From NCBI RefSeq assembly GCF_007858365.1, contig NZ_VFIO01000001.1:682001-746000 (forward strand): a stretch of 64,000 nucleotides of DNA. Direction: 5' to 3'. The notes beneath the pieces are model-generated. The model ran no database searches. It saw only the letters and a list, made by a program, of their open reading frames with translations, and was not told the DNA's origin. The DNA comes from Pseudomonas saxonica (GTDB taxonomy: Bacteria; Pseudomonadota; Gammaproteobacteria; Pseudomonadales; Pseudomonadaceae). The position numbers were made by a program, and so were the translations under genes. The first letter of the stretch is position 1. Each line of letters begins with the position of its first letter. Of the stretch, positions 8,172 through 19,419 are shown piece after piece.

Positions 8172-9140
8172 TTACCCGCCGATGATCTTCATCACGGTGG
8201 CACCGCCCGAAAAGGCAACGTCTTGTTTGTCGCCCAAGGCTTTCATCAGCAAGCTTTGCAGTGCAGGCAAGGCCTGATGACGGGGCTTGTTCAGCAAGTC
8301 ACCGACATAGTGGCGATTGCTCGACGACAGGCAACCATGTAGCCAGCCCGTTGAAGACAGGCGCAAGCGCGAACAGGTCCGGCAAAACGGCACACTCTCG
8401 TTGGCAATTACGCCGAAATAACCCTGACCTGCAATTTGATAGCGCACCGCTGTTGCATCGACGGGCGCGTCGGCTTGCTGGTACTCATAGCGCTCGCCGA
8501 TTAGCGACAACAACTGTTGCAGGCTGACAAATTGTTGCAAGAATGAATTGCCATCACTCGCCAGGTGGCCCATGCGCATCAGCTCGATAAACCGCAGCTC
8601 GTAGCCCCGCTCAAGGCAATAATCCAGCAAAGGGATGACCTGATCGAAGTTTTGCCCACGCAACGGCACCATATTGACCTTGATTTTGATCCCCGCTTCA
8701 CTGGCCTGGCGCATGCCGTCGAGCACAGTTGGCAGATCACCACCACGGGCAATGGCGCGAAAGGCTTCCGGGTTCAGGGTATCGAGGGAGACATTGAGGC
8801 GACGTATGCCCGCCTCCAGCAGCAAGGGCAATTTTCGCCCCAGCAACTGACCATTGGTGGTCAGGCTGATATCACTCAAGCCCAACGAACCCACACCCTG
8901 CATAAAAGCTTCAAGCTTGGGGCTGACCAGTGGTTCACCACCGGTAATGCGCAAGCGCTCTATGCCGGCGGCCTCAATCAGGTAGGCCACGCCACGGATC
9001 ATGGCTTCGGCCGACAATTCATCCTGAGCCGCCACCAGACGCTTGCCGTTGGGCACGCAATAGGTACAGGCGTAATTGCACGCAGACGTAAGACTGATAC
9101 GTAAATTGCGAAAACGTCTGCCTTGGCGGTCAACAATCAT
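8172..9140 (-). CDS. moaA: GTP 3',8-cyclase (molybdenum cofactor biosynthesis)
   Basis: A 322-residue radical SAM enzyme that starts molybdopterin synthesis by converting GTP to 3',8-cyclo-7,8-dihydro-GTP. The N-terminal cluster motif is C21-x3-C25-x2-C28. A second cysteine group lies at CRTCSRLR with a further Cys about 14 residues later, and the protein ends in the essential Gly-Gly (MKIIGG). All key residues are present. It is a single gene here with no other moa genes beside it; Pseudomonas often has a stand-alone moaA copy. Confidence 0.95.
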   Translation of the reverse strand: MIVDRQGRRFRNLRISLTSACNYACTYCVPNGKRLVAAQDELSAEAMIRGVAYLIEAAGIERLRITGGEPLVSPKLEAFMQGVGSLGLSDISLTTNGQLLGRKLPLLLEAGIRRLNVSLDTLNPEAFRAIARGGDLPTVLDGMRQASEAGIKIKVNMVPLRGQNFDQVIPLLDYCLERGYELRFIELMRMGHLASDGNSFLQQFVSLQQLLSLIGERYEYQQADAPVDATAVRYQIAGQGYFGVIANESVPFCRTCSRLRLSSTGWLHGCLSSSNRHYVGDLLNKPRHQALPALQSLLMKALGDKQDVAFSGGATVMKIIGG

Positions 9141-9189
9141 GAATGACTCCGACGCGCAGGATAGAGCCGCGCCAACACCTGGTAAAAGG

Positions 9190-9212
9190 GTTCAGGGCAC
9201 GCGGCCCTGAAC
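9190..9212 (-). terminator. hairpin, possible terminator of the TetR gene
   Basis: GTTCAGGGC, a 5-nt loop and GCCCTGAAC form a perfect 9-bp stem 18 bp beyond the stop of the TetR gene. On the minus strand it is followed by CCCTTTT, a weak T tract. Confidence 0.5.
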
Positions 9213-9229
9213 GATAAAACCCTTGCCCG

Positions 9230-9871
9230 CTACTCGACTGCCGGGGTGTCCGTGTCACGCTTGCGCTTATTGCCCATGCGCACACCGATGTCCATCAGGA
9301 ACTGGAAAAAACCTTCCTGATCTTCCAGCACATTGCTCCAGAACGGCGAGTGATACAGCGCTACCGCGCCGTGCACCAATGCCCAGGCTGCACAATAGTG
9401 GAAATACGGCGGAACATCTTCAAGCTTGCCTTCACTGATACGCCCCTTGATGAGCAGGGTCAAACGCTCAAAGTTGGAAGCGCGAATCTTGTGCAGCTCT
9501 TCAACCAGCTCGGGTACCTGATTACCTTTAACGACCTTTTCTTCAAGGCGGTCAAACAGCCGGTAACGCTGAGGGTCACGCATGCGAAATTCGAAGTAGG
9601 CTCGCGACAGCGCCTCTTTGTCTTTATCGACGTCAGCGGAATGCAGCAACTCGTTCAAATCACGCTCGTAATCGAGCATCAGGCGCAGGTAAATCTCGGC
9701 CTTGGATTTGAAGTGCTTGTAAATCGTGCCTTTGCCGATACCGACGGCATCAGCAATCATCTCGACGGTGACACTGTCTTCACCTTGATCGAGGAACAGC
9801 TTGAGCGCGGTATCGAGAATTTCTTGCTCGCGGCGACGAAACTCACGGACCTTACGGGGTTCTTTGTGCAT
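9230..9871 (-). CDS. TetR/AcrR family transcriptional regulator
   Basis: A 213-residue regulator. The N-terminal DNA-binding domain has its helix-turn-helix at about 38-57, ending in the typical GTIYKHFKSK. The C-terminal ligand domain gives no clue to the ligand. In P. aeruginosa a TetR gene (PA2957 in my memory) occupies the same place near tatD, so this is a conserved core regulator and is not tied to moaA. It is read leftward, away from the small RNA at 10077. Confidence 0.85.
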   Translation of the reverse strand: MHKEPRKVREFRRREQEILDTALKLFLDQGEDSVTVEMIADAVGIGKGTIYKHFKSKAEIYLRLMLDYERDLNELLHSADVDKDKEALSRAYFEFRMRDPQRYRLFDRLEEKVVKGNQVPELVEELHKIRASNFERLTLLIKGRISEGKLEDVPPYFHYCAAWALVHGAVALYHSPFWSNVLEDQEGFFQFLMDIGVRMGNKRKRDTDTPAVE

Positions 9872-10063
9872 AAGAAAAGGTCTGTTCGGGTCAAAATCGA
9901 AGCGGAGTATTATGCATTAGTCACGCTAAATTGCACGGACCATCCTGTGTACTCGCGTTTTCAGACTCATTCATATAACCCTTATGAGCAGACAAACGAA
10001 TCACAGGTATTCCAAATCTGTTTAAAAAACGATCAGCCACGACTGGACGTTCGATAAAGCTGA

Positions 10064-10074
10064 CCAATACTAAA
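10064..10074 (+). promoter_or_regulatory. sigma-S-type -10 region of the small RNA
   Basis: CCAATACTAAA resembles the RpoS-preferred extended -10 pattern with a C before the box and an A-rich downstream edge. No good -35 is seen at the usual distance, which also fits RpoS dependence. Transcription would start near 10077-10080. Confidence 0.45.
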
Positions 10075-10076
10075 GG

Positions 10077-10188
10077 AGTCGGCGGCACATCCCCCCAAGT
10101 GGCTGCCGATCAAGGTCACAACGGAATGTGCCCTTTGTTTTACTCCTAATGGTCTTAACCCGGGTTCCCCAGAGTCCGGGTTTTTTTT
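10077..10188 (+). ncRNA. rgsA: RgsA-like small regulatory RNA
   Basis: This roughly 110-nt region has no coding frame. It has a promoter-like start and a strong intrinsic terminator (AACCCGG, 12-nt loop, CCGGGTT, then Ts; 10157-10188), and it lies next to tatD. That is the genomic place of the Hfq-bound, RpoS-dependent sRNA RgsA/P16 in Pseudomonas. I identify it by position and architecture because I cannot align it. The 5' end is inferred from the -10 element. Confidence 0.65.
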
Positions 10189-10216
10189 GCCCAAAAAGTC
10201 GATATTGTGCGCTGAC

Positions 10217-10239
10217 CTCGTTCCTCGGCAGCGGCTACA
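10217..10239. repeat. REP fragment
   Basis: CCTCGGCAGCGGCTAC matches the end of the element at 2194-2236 except for one extra base. It lies between the sRNA terminator and tatD. Confidence 0.4.
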
Positions 10240-10242
10240 GGG

Positions 10243-11025
10243 TCATTTAACCCGAGCCAACGGGAACAACCGTTTGAAGTTCTCTGTGGTCTGCTCTGCG
10301 AACCGCTCGTAAGGCTCACCACGCAACATTGCCAAAAACTCAGCCACTTCACGCACGTATTGCGGAAGATTGGGCTTGCCGCGATGAGGAATCGGGGCCA
10401 GGTACGGGGAATCCGTTTCCACCAGCAAACGGTCAGCAGGCACCTGCCGGGCGACATCGCGCAGCGCATCGGCATTGCGGAACGTGACGATACCCGACAG
10501 CGAGATGTAATAGCCCATGTCCAGCGCCGCTTTGGCCATGTCCCAGTCTTCAGTGAAACAGTGCAGCACGCCGGCGTTGGGCAAGTTTGCGTCGCGCAGC
10601 ATGTTCAGGGTGTCCTGACGGGCACCGCGCGTGTGAATTACCACGGGCTTGCCAGTTTGCTTAGCCGCCTCCAGGTGAACCTGAAACGACAATTGCTGCA
10701 ATTCGGCAGCTTCAGGCTCGTAGTGGTAGTCCAGGCCGGTCTCGCCAATGGCTACGACCCGGGGGTGGTTCAGCTCGCCCAGCAACCAGTCCAGTGCAGG
10801 TGCCGCGCCCGGCTGCACGTCCAGCGGGTGGACGCCTACTGAACAATCGACATCGTCGAAGCGATCAGCCAATGCTTTGACATCGGCGGCATTCTCGGCG
10901 CTGACACCTATACACAGAAAATGACCGACACCGCGCAAACGCGCCGCTTGCAGCGCTGCGTCCAGTGAACCGTCATGGGCGCTGAGGTCCAGACGGTCAA
11001 GATGGCAATGGGAGTCAACCAACAT
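10243..11025 (-). CDS. tatD: TatD family metal-dependent DNase
   Basis: A 260-residue TIM-barrel hydrolase. The metal-binding motif DSHCHLD with H6 and H8 opens the protein, GETGLDYHYEP gives the next acidic ligand, and VETDSPYLAPIPHRGK is the C-terminal signature. TatD enzymes have 3'-5' exonuclease activity; the cellular role in Pseudomonas is not settled. Upstream it follows holB by only 31 bp, where other Pseudomonas carry pilZ. Confidence 0.9.
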   Translation of the reverse strand: MLVDSHCHLDRLDLSAHDGSLDAALQAARLRGVGHFLCIGVSAENAADVKALADRFDDVDCSVGVHPLDVQPGAAPALDWLLGELNHPRVVAIGETGLDYHYEPEAAELQQLSFQVHLEAAKQTGKPVVIHTRGARQDTLNMLRDANLPNAGVLHCFTEDWDMAKAALDMGYYISLSGIVTFRNADALRDVARQVPADRLLVETDSPYLAPIPHRGKPNLPQYVREVAEFLAMLRGEPYERFAEQTTENFKRLFPLARVK

Positions 11026-11056
11026 ACAAAATTACCTGTTTATCAAATCAATCAAA

Positions 11057-12680
<1,624 letters not shown>

Positions 12681-13775
12681 TTAATCAGTTTCATTCGGGC
12701 TATGCGGCTCGGCCGCAGGGCTCGCCGGCTCAGCAGCTGGGGTCGGCGCAGGGCTTGAGCGGTAGTCGGCGCGACGCTTGATCTGGAATTCGCGCACGGC
12801 ATTGTTATGCGCATCCAGATCATCCGAGAACGTATGGCTGCCGTCACCCTTGGCCACAAAGTAAAGGCTGCTGCCACTGACCGGGTGCAAGGCGGCGTGA
12901 ATGGCCTCACGTCCAACCATGGCAATCGGTGTCGGCGGCAGGCCGGGAATGGTGTAGGTGTTGTAGGGCGTTGGCTCACGCAGATGAGCACGGGTCAATT
13001 TACCGTTGTAACGCTCACCCAAACCGTAGATGACTGTTGGGTCGGTTTGCAGCGGCATGCCGATTTTCATTCGGCGCACAAAAACCCCGGCAATCTGCCC
13101 ACGCTCTTGGGGCACACCCGTTTCTTTCTCGACCAGCGAAGCCATAATCAGCGCTTGATAGGGCGTGGCATAGGGCAGATCAGGCGCTCGTTGCTCCCAC
13201 TCCTCTGCCAGTACTTTTTCAAGGCGGTCGTAGGCTTTTTCCAAAAGCTGAGCATCGGTCATGCCACGGACAAAGCGATAGGTATCAGGGAAAAACCGGC
13301 CTTCCGGAAATTCACCCCCATGACCTAGCTTGACCATCACCTCACTGTCACTCAGGCCGTCGAGGGTCTGTTCGATTTTTTCATGTTTGGCCAGCGCGCT
13401 GCGCACCTGACGGAAATTCCAGCCCTCAACCAGGGTCAGGCTGTATTGGACCACTTCACCGCGCTGCCACAGACCAATCAGGTCTTGGGCGGTCATGCCG
13501 GGCGTCATGCGGTACTCACCGCTGTGCAACGGCTGACCTTCAAGGTTAAAGCGCCAGTAAAGACGCAGCCAGAAGGCATCGTGCAAGGTGTTATCCGCCT
13601 CAAGACGATTGAACGTACCCGTCGGGGTTGCACCGGCCGGAACGTCGAGCAGTTGCTCCTCGGTCAAGTTGAGCGGTTGCTCCAGCGCCGAATTGAGCTT
13701 CCACGCACTGGCGCCCAGCAGCAAGCCTGCCAGCACCAGACCGGTCTCCAGCAGCAGCAAAAAATTACGTTTCAC
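12681..13775 (-). CDS. mltG: endolytic murein transglycosylase
   Basis: A 364-residue inner-membrane protein starting with GTG. One N-terminal membrane segment (about 5-25) is followed by a YceG domain. The motifs ASLVEKETGV, holding the catalytic glutamate, and DPTVIYGLG are intact. MltG cuts nascent glycan strands in the periplasm and so sets their length. The C-terminal 30 residues are a Pro/Ala/Ser-rich tail. It overlaps none of its neighbours; pabC ends 3 bp upstream of the start. Confidence 0.92.
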   Translation of the reverse strand: MKRNFLLLLETGLVLAGLLLGASAWKLNSALEQPLNLTEEQLLDVPAGATPTGTFNRLEADNTLHDAFWLRLYWRFNLEGQPLHSGEYRMTPGMTAQDLIGLWQRGEVVQYSLTLVEGWNFRQVRSALAKHEKIEQTLDGLSDSEVMVKLGHGGEFPEGRFFPDTYRFVRGMTDAQLLEKAYDRLEKVLAEEWEQRAPDLPYATPYQALIMASLVEKETGVPQERGQIAGVFVRRMKIGMPLQTDPTVIYGLGERYNGKLTRAHLREPTPYNTYTIPGLPPTPIAMVGREAIHAALHPVSGSSLYFVAKGDGSHTFSDDLDAHNNAVREFQIKRRADYRSSPAPTPAAEPASPAAEPHSPNETD

Positions 13776-13778
13776 GAA

Positions 13779-14597
13779 TCAGACATCCAATAGGGTGCGA
13801 GCAATGCCTTGCAGTTTACGGGTGAGCGGCCCCACCGGCCAGCTCAGGTCTGCAAATGCCCGCACGGGCCAAATGCCATACACGCTGTTACAGACAAAGA
13901 GTTCATCAGCCTGGCGCAGCTGGGTGAAGCTCAGGTCTGTGACGTGGCACGCGATACCCTGGCGCTCTGCTTCAACCAGTAGCGCGGCCCGCATCACCCC
14001 CGCCACACCACAGCGTTGCAGGTCGGCGGTATACACGCTGCCATCGCGTACCAAAAACAGGTTGCTGAACACGCCTTCGATCACTCGCCCGGACGTGTCG
14101 CGCATCAATCCCTCGGCGTAGGCCGGATCTTGCCACTCGGCACGCGCCAGCACCTGTTCGAGGCGATTGAGGTGTTTAAGCCCAGCCAGCAGCGGCTGTT
14201 CGGCCAAACGTGTGGCGCAATCAAACAGCTGGATACCCTCCAAGGCGTTGGCCTCAGGGTAGGCGGCAGGCGGACTGGCTTGAAGAATTCGTCGAGGTAG
14301 AGCCTCGGGTGATGCGCTGTAACCGCGCTGGCTGTCGCCACGGGTCACAATCAGCTTGAGGACGCCCTCGCCCATCGCTTGCGCATAGGCCAGCAATTCG
14401 CTGCGGATCAATGAGTGATCCGCAACTATCGCCAGGCGGGAACACCCCTGCGCCAGACGCTGCATGTGCAGGTCCAGCAGCAGCGGTTGGCCAGCCTTGA
14501 CGACAAGGGTCTCAAACAGACCATCACCGTAAGCCAGCCCACGGTCTTTAAGCGACGCTAACGCGTGCGCTGGCTGACCGTCGACCCAACTTTGCAT
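13779..14597 (-). CDS. pabC: aminodeoxychorismate lyase
   Basis: A 272-residue PLP enzyme of fold type IV. It releases pyruvate from 4-amino-4-deoxychorismate to give p-aminobenzoate for folate. K141 in GLKHLNRLEQVL is the PLP lysine, and DTSGRVIEGVFSNLF is the phosphate-binding segment. It sits in its usual place between fabF and mltG, with its start touching the fabF stop. Confidence 0.92.
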   Translation of the reverse strand: MQSWVDGQPAHALASLKDRGLAYGDGLFETLVVKAGQPLLLDLHMQRLAQGCSRLAIVADHSLIRSELLAYAQAMGEGVLKLIVTRGDSQRGYSASPEALPRRILQASPPAAYPEANALEGIQLFDCATRLAEQPLLAGLKHLNRLEQVLARAEWQDPAYAEGLMRDTSGRVIEGVFSNLFLVRDGSVYTADLQRCGVAGVMRAALLVEAERQGIACHVTDLSFTQLRQADELFVCNSVYGIWPVRAFADLSWPVGPLTRKLQGIARTLLDV

Positions 14598-15841
14598 TAC
14601 TCGGCGTACCGGCGGAACACCAGCGAGCCGTTGGTGCCGCCAAAACCAAACGAGTTGCTCAGCACCACGTCGATCGACATTTCGCGAGCGGTGTGCGGCA
14701 CGAAGTCAAGGTCGCAGCCTTCGCTCGGCTCATCAAGGTTGATGGTTGGCGGGGCAATCTGGCTGTTGATCGCCAACACGCTGAAAATCGCCTCAACCGC
14801 GCCCGCGGCACCCAACAAGTGACCGGTCATCGACTTGGTAGAGCTGACGGCAAGGTTGTAGGCGTGATCACCAAACACCGACTTGATCGCAGCAACCTCT
14901 GCCAAATCGCCAGCAGGTGTCGAGGTACCGTGGGCGTTGATGTACTGAACCTGATCAGGATTGATACTGGCATCGCGCAACGCATTGGTGATGCAGCGTG
15001 CAGCACCCGCGCCATCTTCTGGCGGCGAGGTCATGTGATAAGCGTCACCGCTCATCCCGAAACCAATCAGCTCAGCGTAGATCGTCGCGCCGCGTGCCTT
15101 GGCGTGCTCAAGTTCTTCAAGCACTAGCGCACCGGCACCGTCAGCCAGTACAAAGCCATCACGGCCTTTGTCCCACGGACGGCTGGCACGAGTTGGATCA
15201 TCGTTGCGTGTGGACAGCGCACGCGAGGCACCGAAGCCCCCCATACCCAAACCGCAGGCCGCCATTTCAGATCCGCCGGCAATCATCACGTCGGCTTCGC
15301 CGTAAGCAATATTGCGCGCGGCCATGCCGATACAGTGAGTACCTGTAGTACAAGCTGTGGCAATGGCGTAGTTAGGCCCTTGTGTACCCAAATGGATAGA
15401 CAGAAAACCGGAAATCATATTGATAATCGAGCCAGGCACAAAAAACGGCGAAATCCGTCGCGGGCCTTGCTCATGCAGAATGCGGCTGGTTTCTTCGATA
15501 TTGGTCAAACCACCAATACCCGACCCCATGGCCACACCGATGCGCTCACGATTGGCATCCGTGACTTCAAGGCCGGAATTGCGCACAGCCTGAAACCCGG
15601 CTGCCAGACCGTATTGAATAAACAGGTCAAGTTTTCTGGACTCTTTGACGGAGAGGTAATCCTCAACGTTAAAGCCCTGAACCGAGCCGCCAAAACGGGT
15701 GGAATAGGCAGAAAGATCTGTGTGTTCGATCAGACCAATGCCACTTCGGCCTGCCAGAATGCCTTGCCAGGTGCTTGGTACATCCGCACCCAGTGGCGAC
15801 AACATCCCCATACCGGTGACTACGACGCGTCTACGCGACAC
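14597..15841 (-). CDS. fabF: beta-ketoacyl-ACP synthase II
   Basis: A 414-residue condensing enzyme for fatty-acid elongation. I choose GTG 15841 because AAAGGAG lies 6 nt upstream and it gives [12 protein letters not shown]; an in-frame ATG further upstream adds 13 unlikely residues. The catalytic Cys is C164 (TACTTGTH), with the two histidines in [12 protein letters not shown] and [12 protein letters not shown]. It follows acpP across a terminator-like hairpin. Confidence 0.95.
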   Translation of the reverse strand: MSRRRVVVTGMGMLSPLGADVPSTWQGILAGRSGIGLIEHTDLSAYSTRFGGSVQGFNVEDYLSVKESRKLDLFIQYGLAAGFQAVRNSGLEVTDANRERIGVAMGSGIGGLTNIEETSRILHEQGPRRISPFFVPGSIINMISGFLSIHLGTQGPNYAIATACTTGTHCIGMAARNIAYGEADVMIAGGSEMAACGLGMGGFGASRALSTRNDDPTRASRPWDKGRDGFVLADGAGALVLEELEHAKARGATIYAELIGFGMSGDAYHMTSPPEDGAGAARCITNALRDASINPDQVQYINAHGTSTPAGDLAEVAAIKSVFGDHAYNLAVSSTKSMTGHLLGAAGAVEAIFSVLAINSQIAPPTINLDEPSEGCDLDFVPHTAREMSIDVVLSNSFGFGGTNGSLVFRRYAE

Positions 15842-15890
15842 AGCACTCTCCTTTATTCTATTGACGACACTTTGCATCACACCTAAAGAA

Positions 15891-15922
15891 AAAACCGCAC
15901 GCCAGAGCGGCAGTGCGGTTTT
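15891..15922 (-). terminator. hairpin between acpP and fabF
   Basis: AAAACCGCAC (15891-15900), a 12-nt loop and GTGCGGTTTT form a 10-bp stem with a T tract on the minus strand. It probably ends most acpP transcripts while some read on into fabF, giving the very high acpP excess. Confidence 0.75.
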
Positions 15923-15952
15923 TCCATGACAGCAAACAGCGATTACAAACTA

Positions 15953-16189
15953 TTACGCCTGGTGGCTAGTAACGTAATCGATAGCTGCTTGTACAGTAGT
16001 GATCTTTTCAGCTTCTTCGTCAGGAATTTCAGTCTCGAATTCCTCTTCCAGAGCCATCACAAGCTCAACGGTGTCAAGGGAGTCGGCACCCAGGTCTTCA
16101 ACGAAGGAAGCCGAGTTAACAACTTCTTCTTCTTTAACGCCCAGTTGCTCGGCTACGATTTTCTTGACGCGTTCTTCGATGGTGCTCAT
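15953..16189 (-). CDS. acpP: acyl carrier protein
   Basis: A 78-residue acidic helical protein. S37 in [13 protein letters not shown] takes the phosphopantetheine arm. It carries acyl chains for FabD, FabG, FabF and PlsX, all encoded here. The ribosome site (TAGGAGTGAAA) is strong. The 191-bp gap to fabG upstream probably holds its own promoter, although I could not settle clear hexamers. Confidence 0.96.
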   Translation of the reverse strand: MSTIEERVKKIVAEQLGVKEEEVVNSASFVEDLGADSLDTVELVMALEEEFETEIPDEEAEKITTVQAAIDYVTSHQA

Positions 16190-16380
16190 ACCTTGTTTTC
16201 ACTCCTAATGGACAAATTCAGGCAGCTGGCCAGTGGGCAAGTGTATCGAAAGACTTTTCAGTTTTTCAACTGAAAGCTTTGCACTCACACCGCAATGACC
16301 CGCCGCCTATAAAAAGATTGCAGCTTTATAACGGATTTTGGACAGCACGTATGACATTTTTTTCAAACAGGCCGTCACAT

Positions 16381-17124
16381 TTAACTCATGTACATCCCGC
16401 CGTTGACTGGAATTGTAGCTCCTGTCACGTACGCTGCACCGTCTGAAGCAAGGAAAGCGACCACACTGGCGATCTCTTGAGCCTGCCCCAAACGCCCCAG
16501 CGGAATCTGTGTTTGCAAGGCTTCACGCTGAGCTTCTGGCAGCTCACGGGTCATATCGGTGTCGATAAAACCGGGAGCAACCGAGTTGACAGTGATCGAG
16601 CGCGAGCCCACTTCACGTGCCAGCGCGCGGCTGAAACCTTCCAGACCTGCCTTGGCGGCGGCGTAGTTTACTTGGCCTGCGTTGCCCATGGCACCCACTA
16701 CAGAGCCAATACTGATAATTCGTCCCCAACGGGCTTTGGTCATACCGCGCAAAACGCCCTTGGACAGGCGGAACAGACTGTTCAGGTTGGTATCGATAAC
16801 GTCATGCCATTCGTCATCTTTCATGCGCATCATAAGGTTATCGCGGGTGATACCGGCATTATTGACCAGAATCGCCGGCGCACCGAACTGTGCTTGAATG
16901 CTCGCCAACACCGCGGCAACGGATTCATCGCTGGTGACATTGAGTTCCATACCGGTGCCTTGAACACCATTTTCTTTCAGTGTGGCAGCGATACGCTCAG
17001 CACCTGAAGCCGAAGTCGCAGTGCCAATGACAATGGCGCCCTGACGACCCAACTCCAATGCGATTGCCTGGCCAATGCCACGGCTAGCGCCCGTTACCAA
17101 TGCAACTTTACCTTGCAAGCTCAT
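16381..17124 (-). CDS. fabG: 3-oxoacyl-ACP reductase
   Basis: A 247-residue short-chain dehydrogenase. It has TGASRGIG at 11-18, NNAG at 88-91 and the catalytic N113, S141, Y154, K158. It reduces 3-oxoacyl-ACP with NADPH in each elongation round. It lies between fabD and acpP as in all Pseudomonas. The length is exactly that of the family. Confidence 0.95.
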   Translation of the reverse strand: MSLQGKVALVTGASRGIGQAIALELGRQGAIVIGTATSASGAERIAATLKENGVQGTGMELNVTSDESVAAVLASIQAQFGAPAILVNNAGITRDNLMMRMKDDEWHDVIDTNLNSLFRLSKGVLRGMTKARWGRIISIGSVVGAMGNAGQVNYAAAKAGLEGFSRALAREVGSRSITVNSVAPGFIDTDMTRELPEAQREALQTQIPLGRLGQAQEIASVVAFLASDGAAYVTGATIPVNGGMYMS

Positions 17125-17143
17125 GCAGGCTTCTCCTAATTCT

Positions 17144-18082
17144 TCAGACCAGTGCCAGACGCGCAGCGGCGAATGCTTCGGGTGTATTCAAGTTGTGTGT
17201 CGTCACGCCTTCAGCGCAACGCTTGCTGATGCCCACCAGGACTTTGCCCGGGCCGCATTCAACCAGATCAACAGGGCCATTGACTGCCAGCGCCTTAACC
17301 GATTCAACCCAGCGCACAGGCTTATACAGCTGCTCAAGCAAATCGCGCTTGAGCGTTGGCAGATCAGCGGCAACGGCTGCACTGACATTCTGCACCAGCG
17401 AAATGCTCGGCATTTTCCAGTCGATCGCTTCGATGGACTCGGCAAAACGCTCGGCAGCGGGACGCATCAGCTCGCAGTGCGAAGGCACGCTCACCGGCAG
17501 TGGCAAGGCACGCTTGGCACCCGCCTCCTTGCACAGCGCCATGGCCCGCTCAACAGCAGCCTTGGCCCCCGCAATGACGACCTGGCCCGGGGAGTTGAAG
17601 TTAACCGCGCTCACTACTTCACCTTGAGCGGCATCCGCACAGGCTTGCAGGACGACATCATCATCCAGGCCCAGAATGGCAGCCATGGCGCCTTGACCGG
17701 CCGGAACAGCTTCTTGCATCAGCTGACCGCGACGCTCCACCAGTTTGACGGCCTGGGCCAGGCTCAAGCAGTCGGCAGCCACCAACGCGCTATATTCGCC
17801 CAGGCTATGGCCCGCAACGAAATCAGGACGTTTGCCACCCTCTGCCAGCCACAGACGCCACAAGGCAATCGAGGCGGTCAGAATGGCAGGCTGGGTAATA
17901 TCCGTTCGGTTCAGTTCTTCAGCTGGACCGTTTTGAGTCAACGCCCACAGGTCGTAACCCAGAGCATCAGACGCTTCTTTAAAGGTGTCCAGAACCAGCG
18001 AGTGCTCCGCGCCCAACTCGGCCAACATGCCGAGGGACTGCGAACCCTGCCCTGGAAAGACGAATGCGAGGGATGTAGACAT
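17144..18082 (-). CDS. fabD: malonyl-CoA:ACP transacylase
   Basis: A 312-residue enzyme that loads malonate onto ACP. The start is ATG 18082 (MSTSLAFVFPGQGSQ); an upstream in-frame start at 18142 adds 20 residues without similarity. GHSLGEYSAL holds the nucleophile S93 and SVPSHCELM the catalytic histidine near 200. It leads the fabD-fabG-acpP-fabF set, 127 bp after plsX. Confidence 0.95.
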   Translation of the reverse strand: MSTSLAFVFPGQGSQSLGMLAELGAEHSLVLDTFKEASDALGYDLWALTQNGPAEELNRTDITQPAILTASIALWRLWLAEGGKRPDFVAGHSLGEYSALVAADCLSLAQAVKLVERRGQLMQEAVPAGQGAMAAILGLDDDVVLQACADAAQGEVVSAVNFNSPGQVVIAGAKAAVERAMALCKEAGAKRALPLPVSVPSHCELMRPAAERFAESIEAIDWKMPSISLVQNVSAAVAADLPTLKRDLLEQLYKPVRWVESVKALAVNGPVDLVECGPGKVLVGISKRCAEGVTTHNLNTPEAFAAARLALV

Positions 18083-18208
18083 GTAACAAGCCCCTAATGA
18101 TCTTGTCGTCGGAGAATTGACGTCTCGCCTTGGCGGACGCAAGAAACTGACAGTTGGATGGCTGATTTGACCGGGCAGTCACATTTAAGCGCCCGGCAGG
18201 TAAAACGC

Positions 18209-19219
18209 CTATGGCAACAACCCTTCAAGGCGCCCATACAAACGCTTTGGCAGGTCTTCATGGATTTCAATCAGTGCGCGCTCTATCGCACTTTGAAAGC
18301 CCTGAGCACCTGCCGAACCGTGACTCTTGATCACAATGCCCTGCAACCCGAGAAAGCTCGCCCCATTGTGCCGGGCAGGCGCCAGTTCAGCCTGCAAACG
18401 ACGCATCAGCGGCATCGCCAATACACCTACAAAGCGTCCGAACAACGTGCGCTTGAACTCAGCCTCAATCCGGCTCGAAATCATGGTCGCCAGGCCTTCG
18501 CTGGATTTGAGCAAAATATTGCCGACAAACCCATCGCACACCACCACGTCCGCTTCACCCCGGTACACCCCATCGCCTTCAACAAAGCCGATGTAATGCA
18601 ACCCTGCAGCCGCCTGCAACAAAGCCGCCGCCTCCTTGACCTGTTGATTACCCTTGACGTCCTCGGTGCCTATATTAAGCAAGACAACCCGCGGACGAAG
18701 AACACCCAACGCCTGAGCAGCCACCGAACCCATCACCGCAAATTGAAACAGCTGCTGCGCACTGCAATCAACATTGGCGCCCAAGTCCAGCAATTGACAG
18801 TAGCCAGTTTGCGTAGGGATCGCCGCCACCATGGCCGGACGATCAATGCCCGGCAAGGTTTTCAGCACATGCCGCGACAACGCCATCAGCGCGCCGGTGT
18901 TGCCGGAGCTTACACAGGCTTGAACTTTACCGTCACGCAGCAATTGCAGCGCTACACGCATAGAAGAGTCCGGCTTGCTGCGCAATGCATGCGAAGGCCG
19001 CTCATTCATGGCAATGATTTCTGAAGCAGGGGTAATTGTCAGGCGCGAGCGATCAACAGCCGAATAGCTGGAAATCAAGGATTCAAGTTCGGAAGGTTGA
19101 CCGACGAGGGTCAGGTGTAACGAGGGAGTAGCAGACAGGCAAGCAATACATGCCTGAACAATGCTGCGGGGACCGAAGTCCCCGCCCATTGCGTCGATCG
19201 CGATGACCTGGACAGACAA
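18209..19219 (-). CDS. plsX: phosphate acyltransferase
   Basis: A 336-residue enzyme making acyl-phosphate from acyl-ACP for phospholipid synthesis. The start [17 protein letters not shown] and [11 protein letters not shown] are PlsX signatures. It begins 4 bp after rpmF, in the conserved yceD-rpmF-plsX-fabD order that links translation and lipid synthesis. Confidence 0.95.
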   Translation of the reverse strand: MSVQVIAIDAMGGDFGPRSIVQACIACLSATPSLHLTLVGQPSELESLISSYSAVDRSRLTITPASEIIAMNERPSHALRSKPDSSMRVALQLLRDGKVQACVSSGNTGALMALSRHVLKTLPGIDRPAMVAAIPTQTGYCQLLDLGANVDCSAQQLFQFAVMGSVAAQALGVLRPRVVLLNIGTEDVKGNQQVKEAAALLQAAAGLHYIGFVEGDGVYRGEADVVVCDGFVGNILLKSSEGLATMISSRIEAEFKRTLFGRFVGVLAMPLMRRLQAELAPARHNGASFLGLQGIVIKSHGSAGAQGFQSAIERALIEIHEDLPKRLYGRLEGLLP

Positions 19220-19223
19220 GTGA

Positions 19224-19406
19224 TTACTCGTCAGCGCCCTTGTCGATCACTTTACGACCACGGTATACGCCTTCTGGCGATACGTGGTGACGCAGGTGAA
19301 TTTCACCGGTGGTTTTTTCTACAGACAGAGTGCTAGCCGAAAGAGCATCGTGCGAACGACGCATGTCACGGGCAGAGCGGGATTTTTTGTTCTGCTGAAC
19401 AGCCAT
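19224..19406 (-). CDS. rpmF: 50S ribosomal protein L32
   Basis: A 60-residue basic protein, [19 protein letters not shown] at the start. This is the cysteine-free L32 type, so no zinc site. It lies between yceD and plsX. Confidence 0.95.
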   Translation of the reverse strand: MAVQQNKKSRSARDMRRSHDALSASTLSVEKTTGEIHLRHHVSPEGVYRGRKVIDKGADE

Positions 19407-19419
19407 AATTGATTAACTC

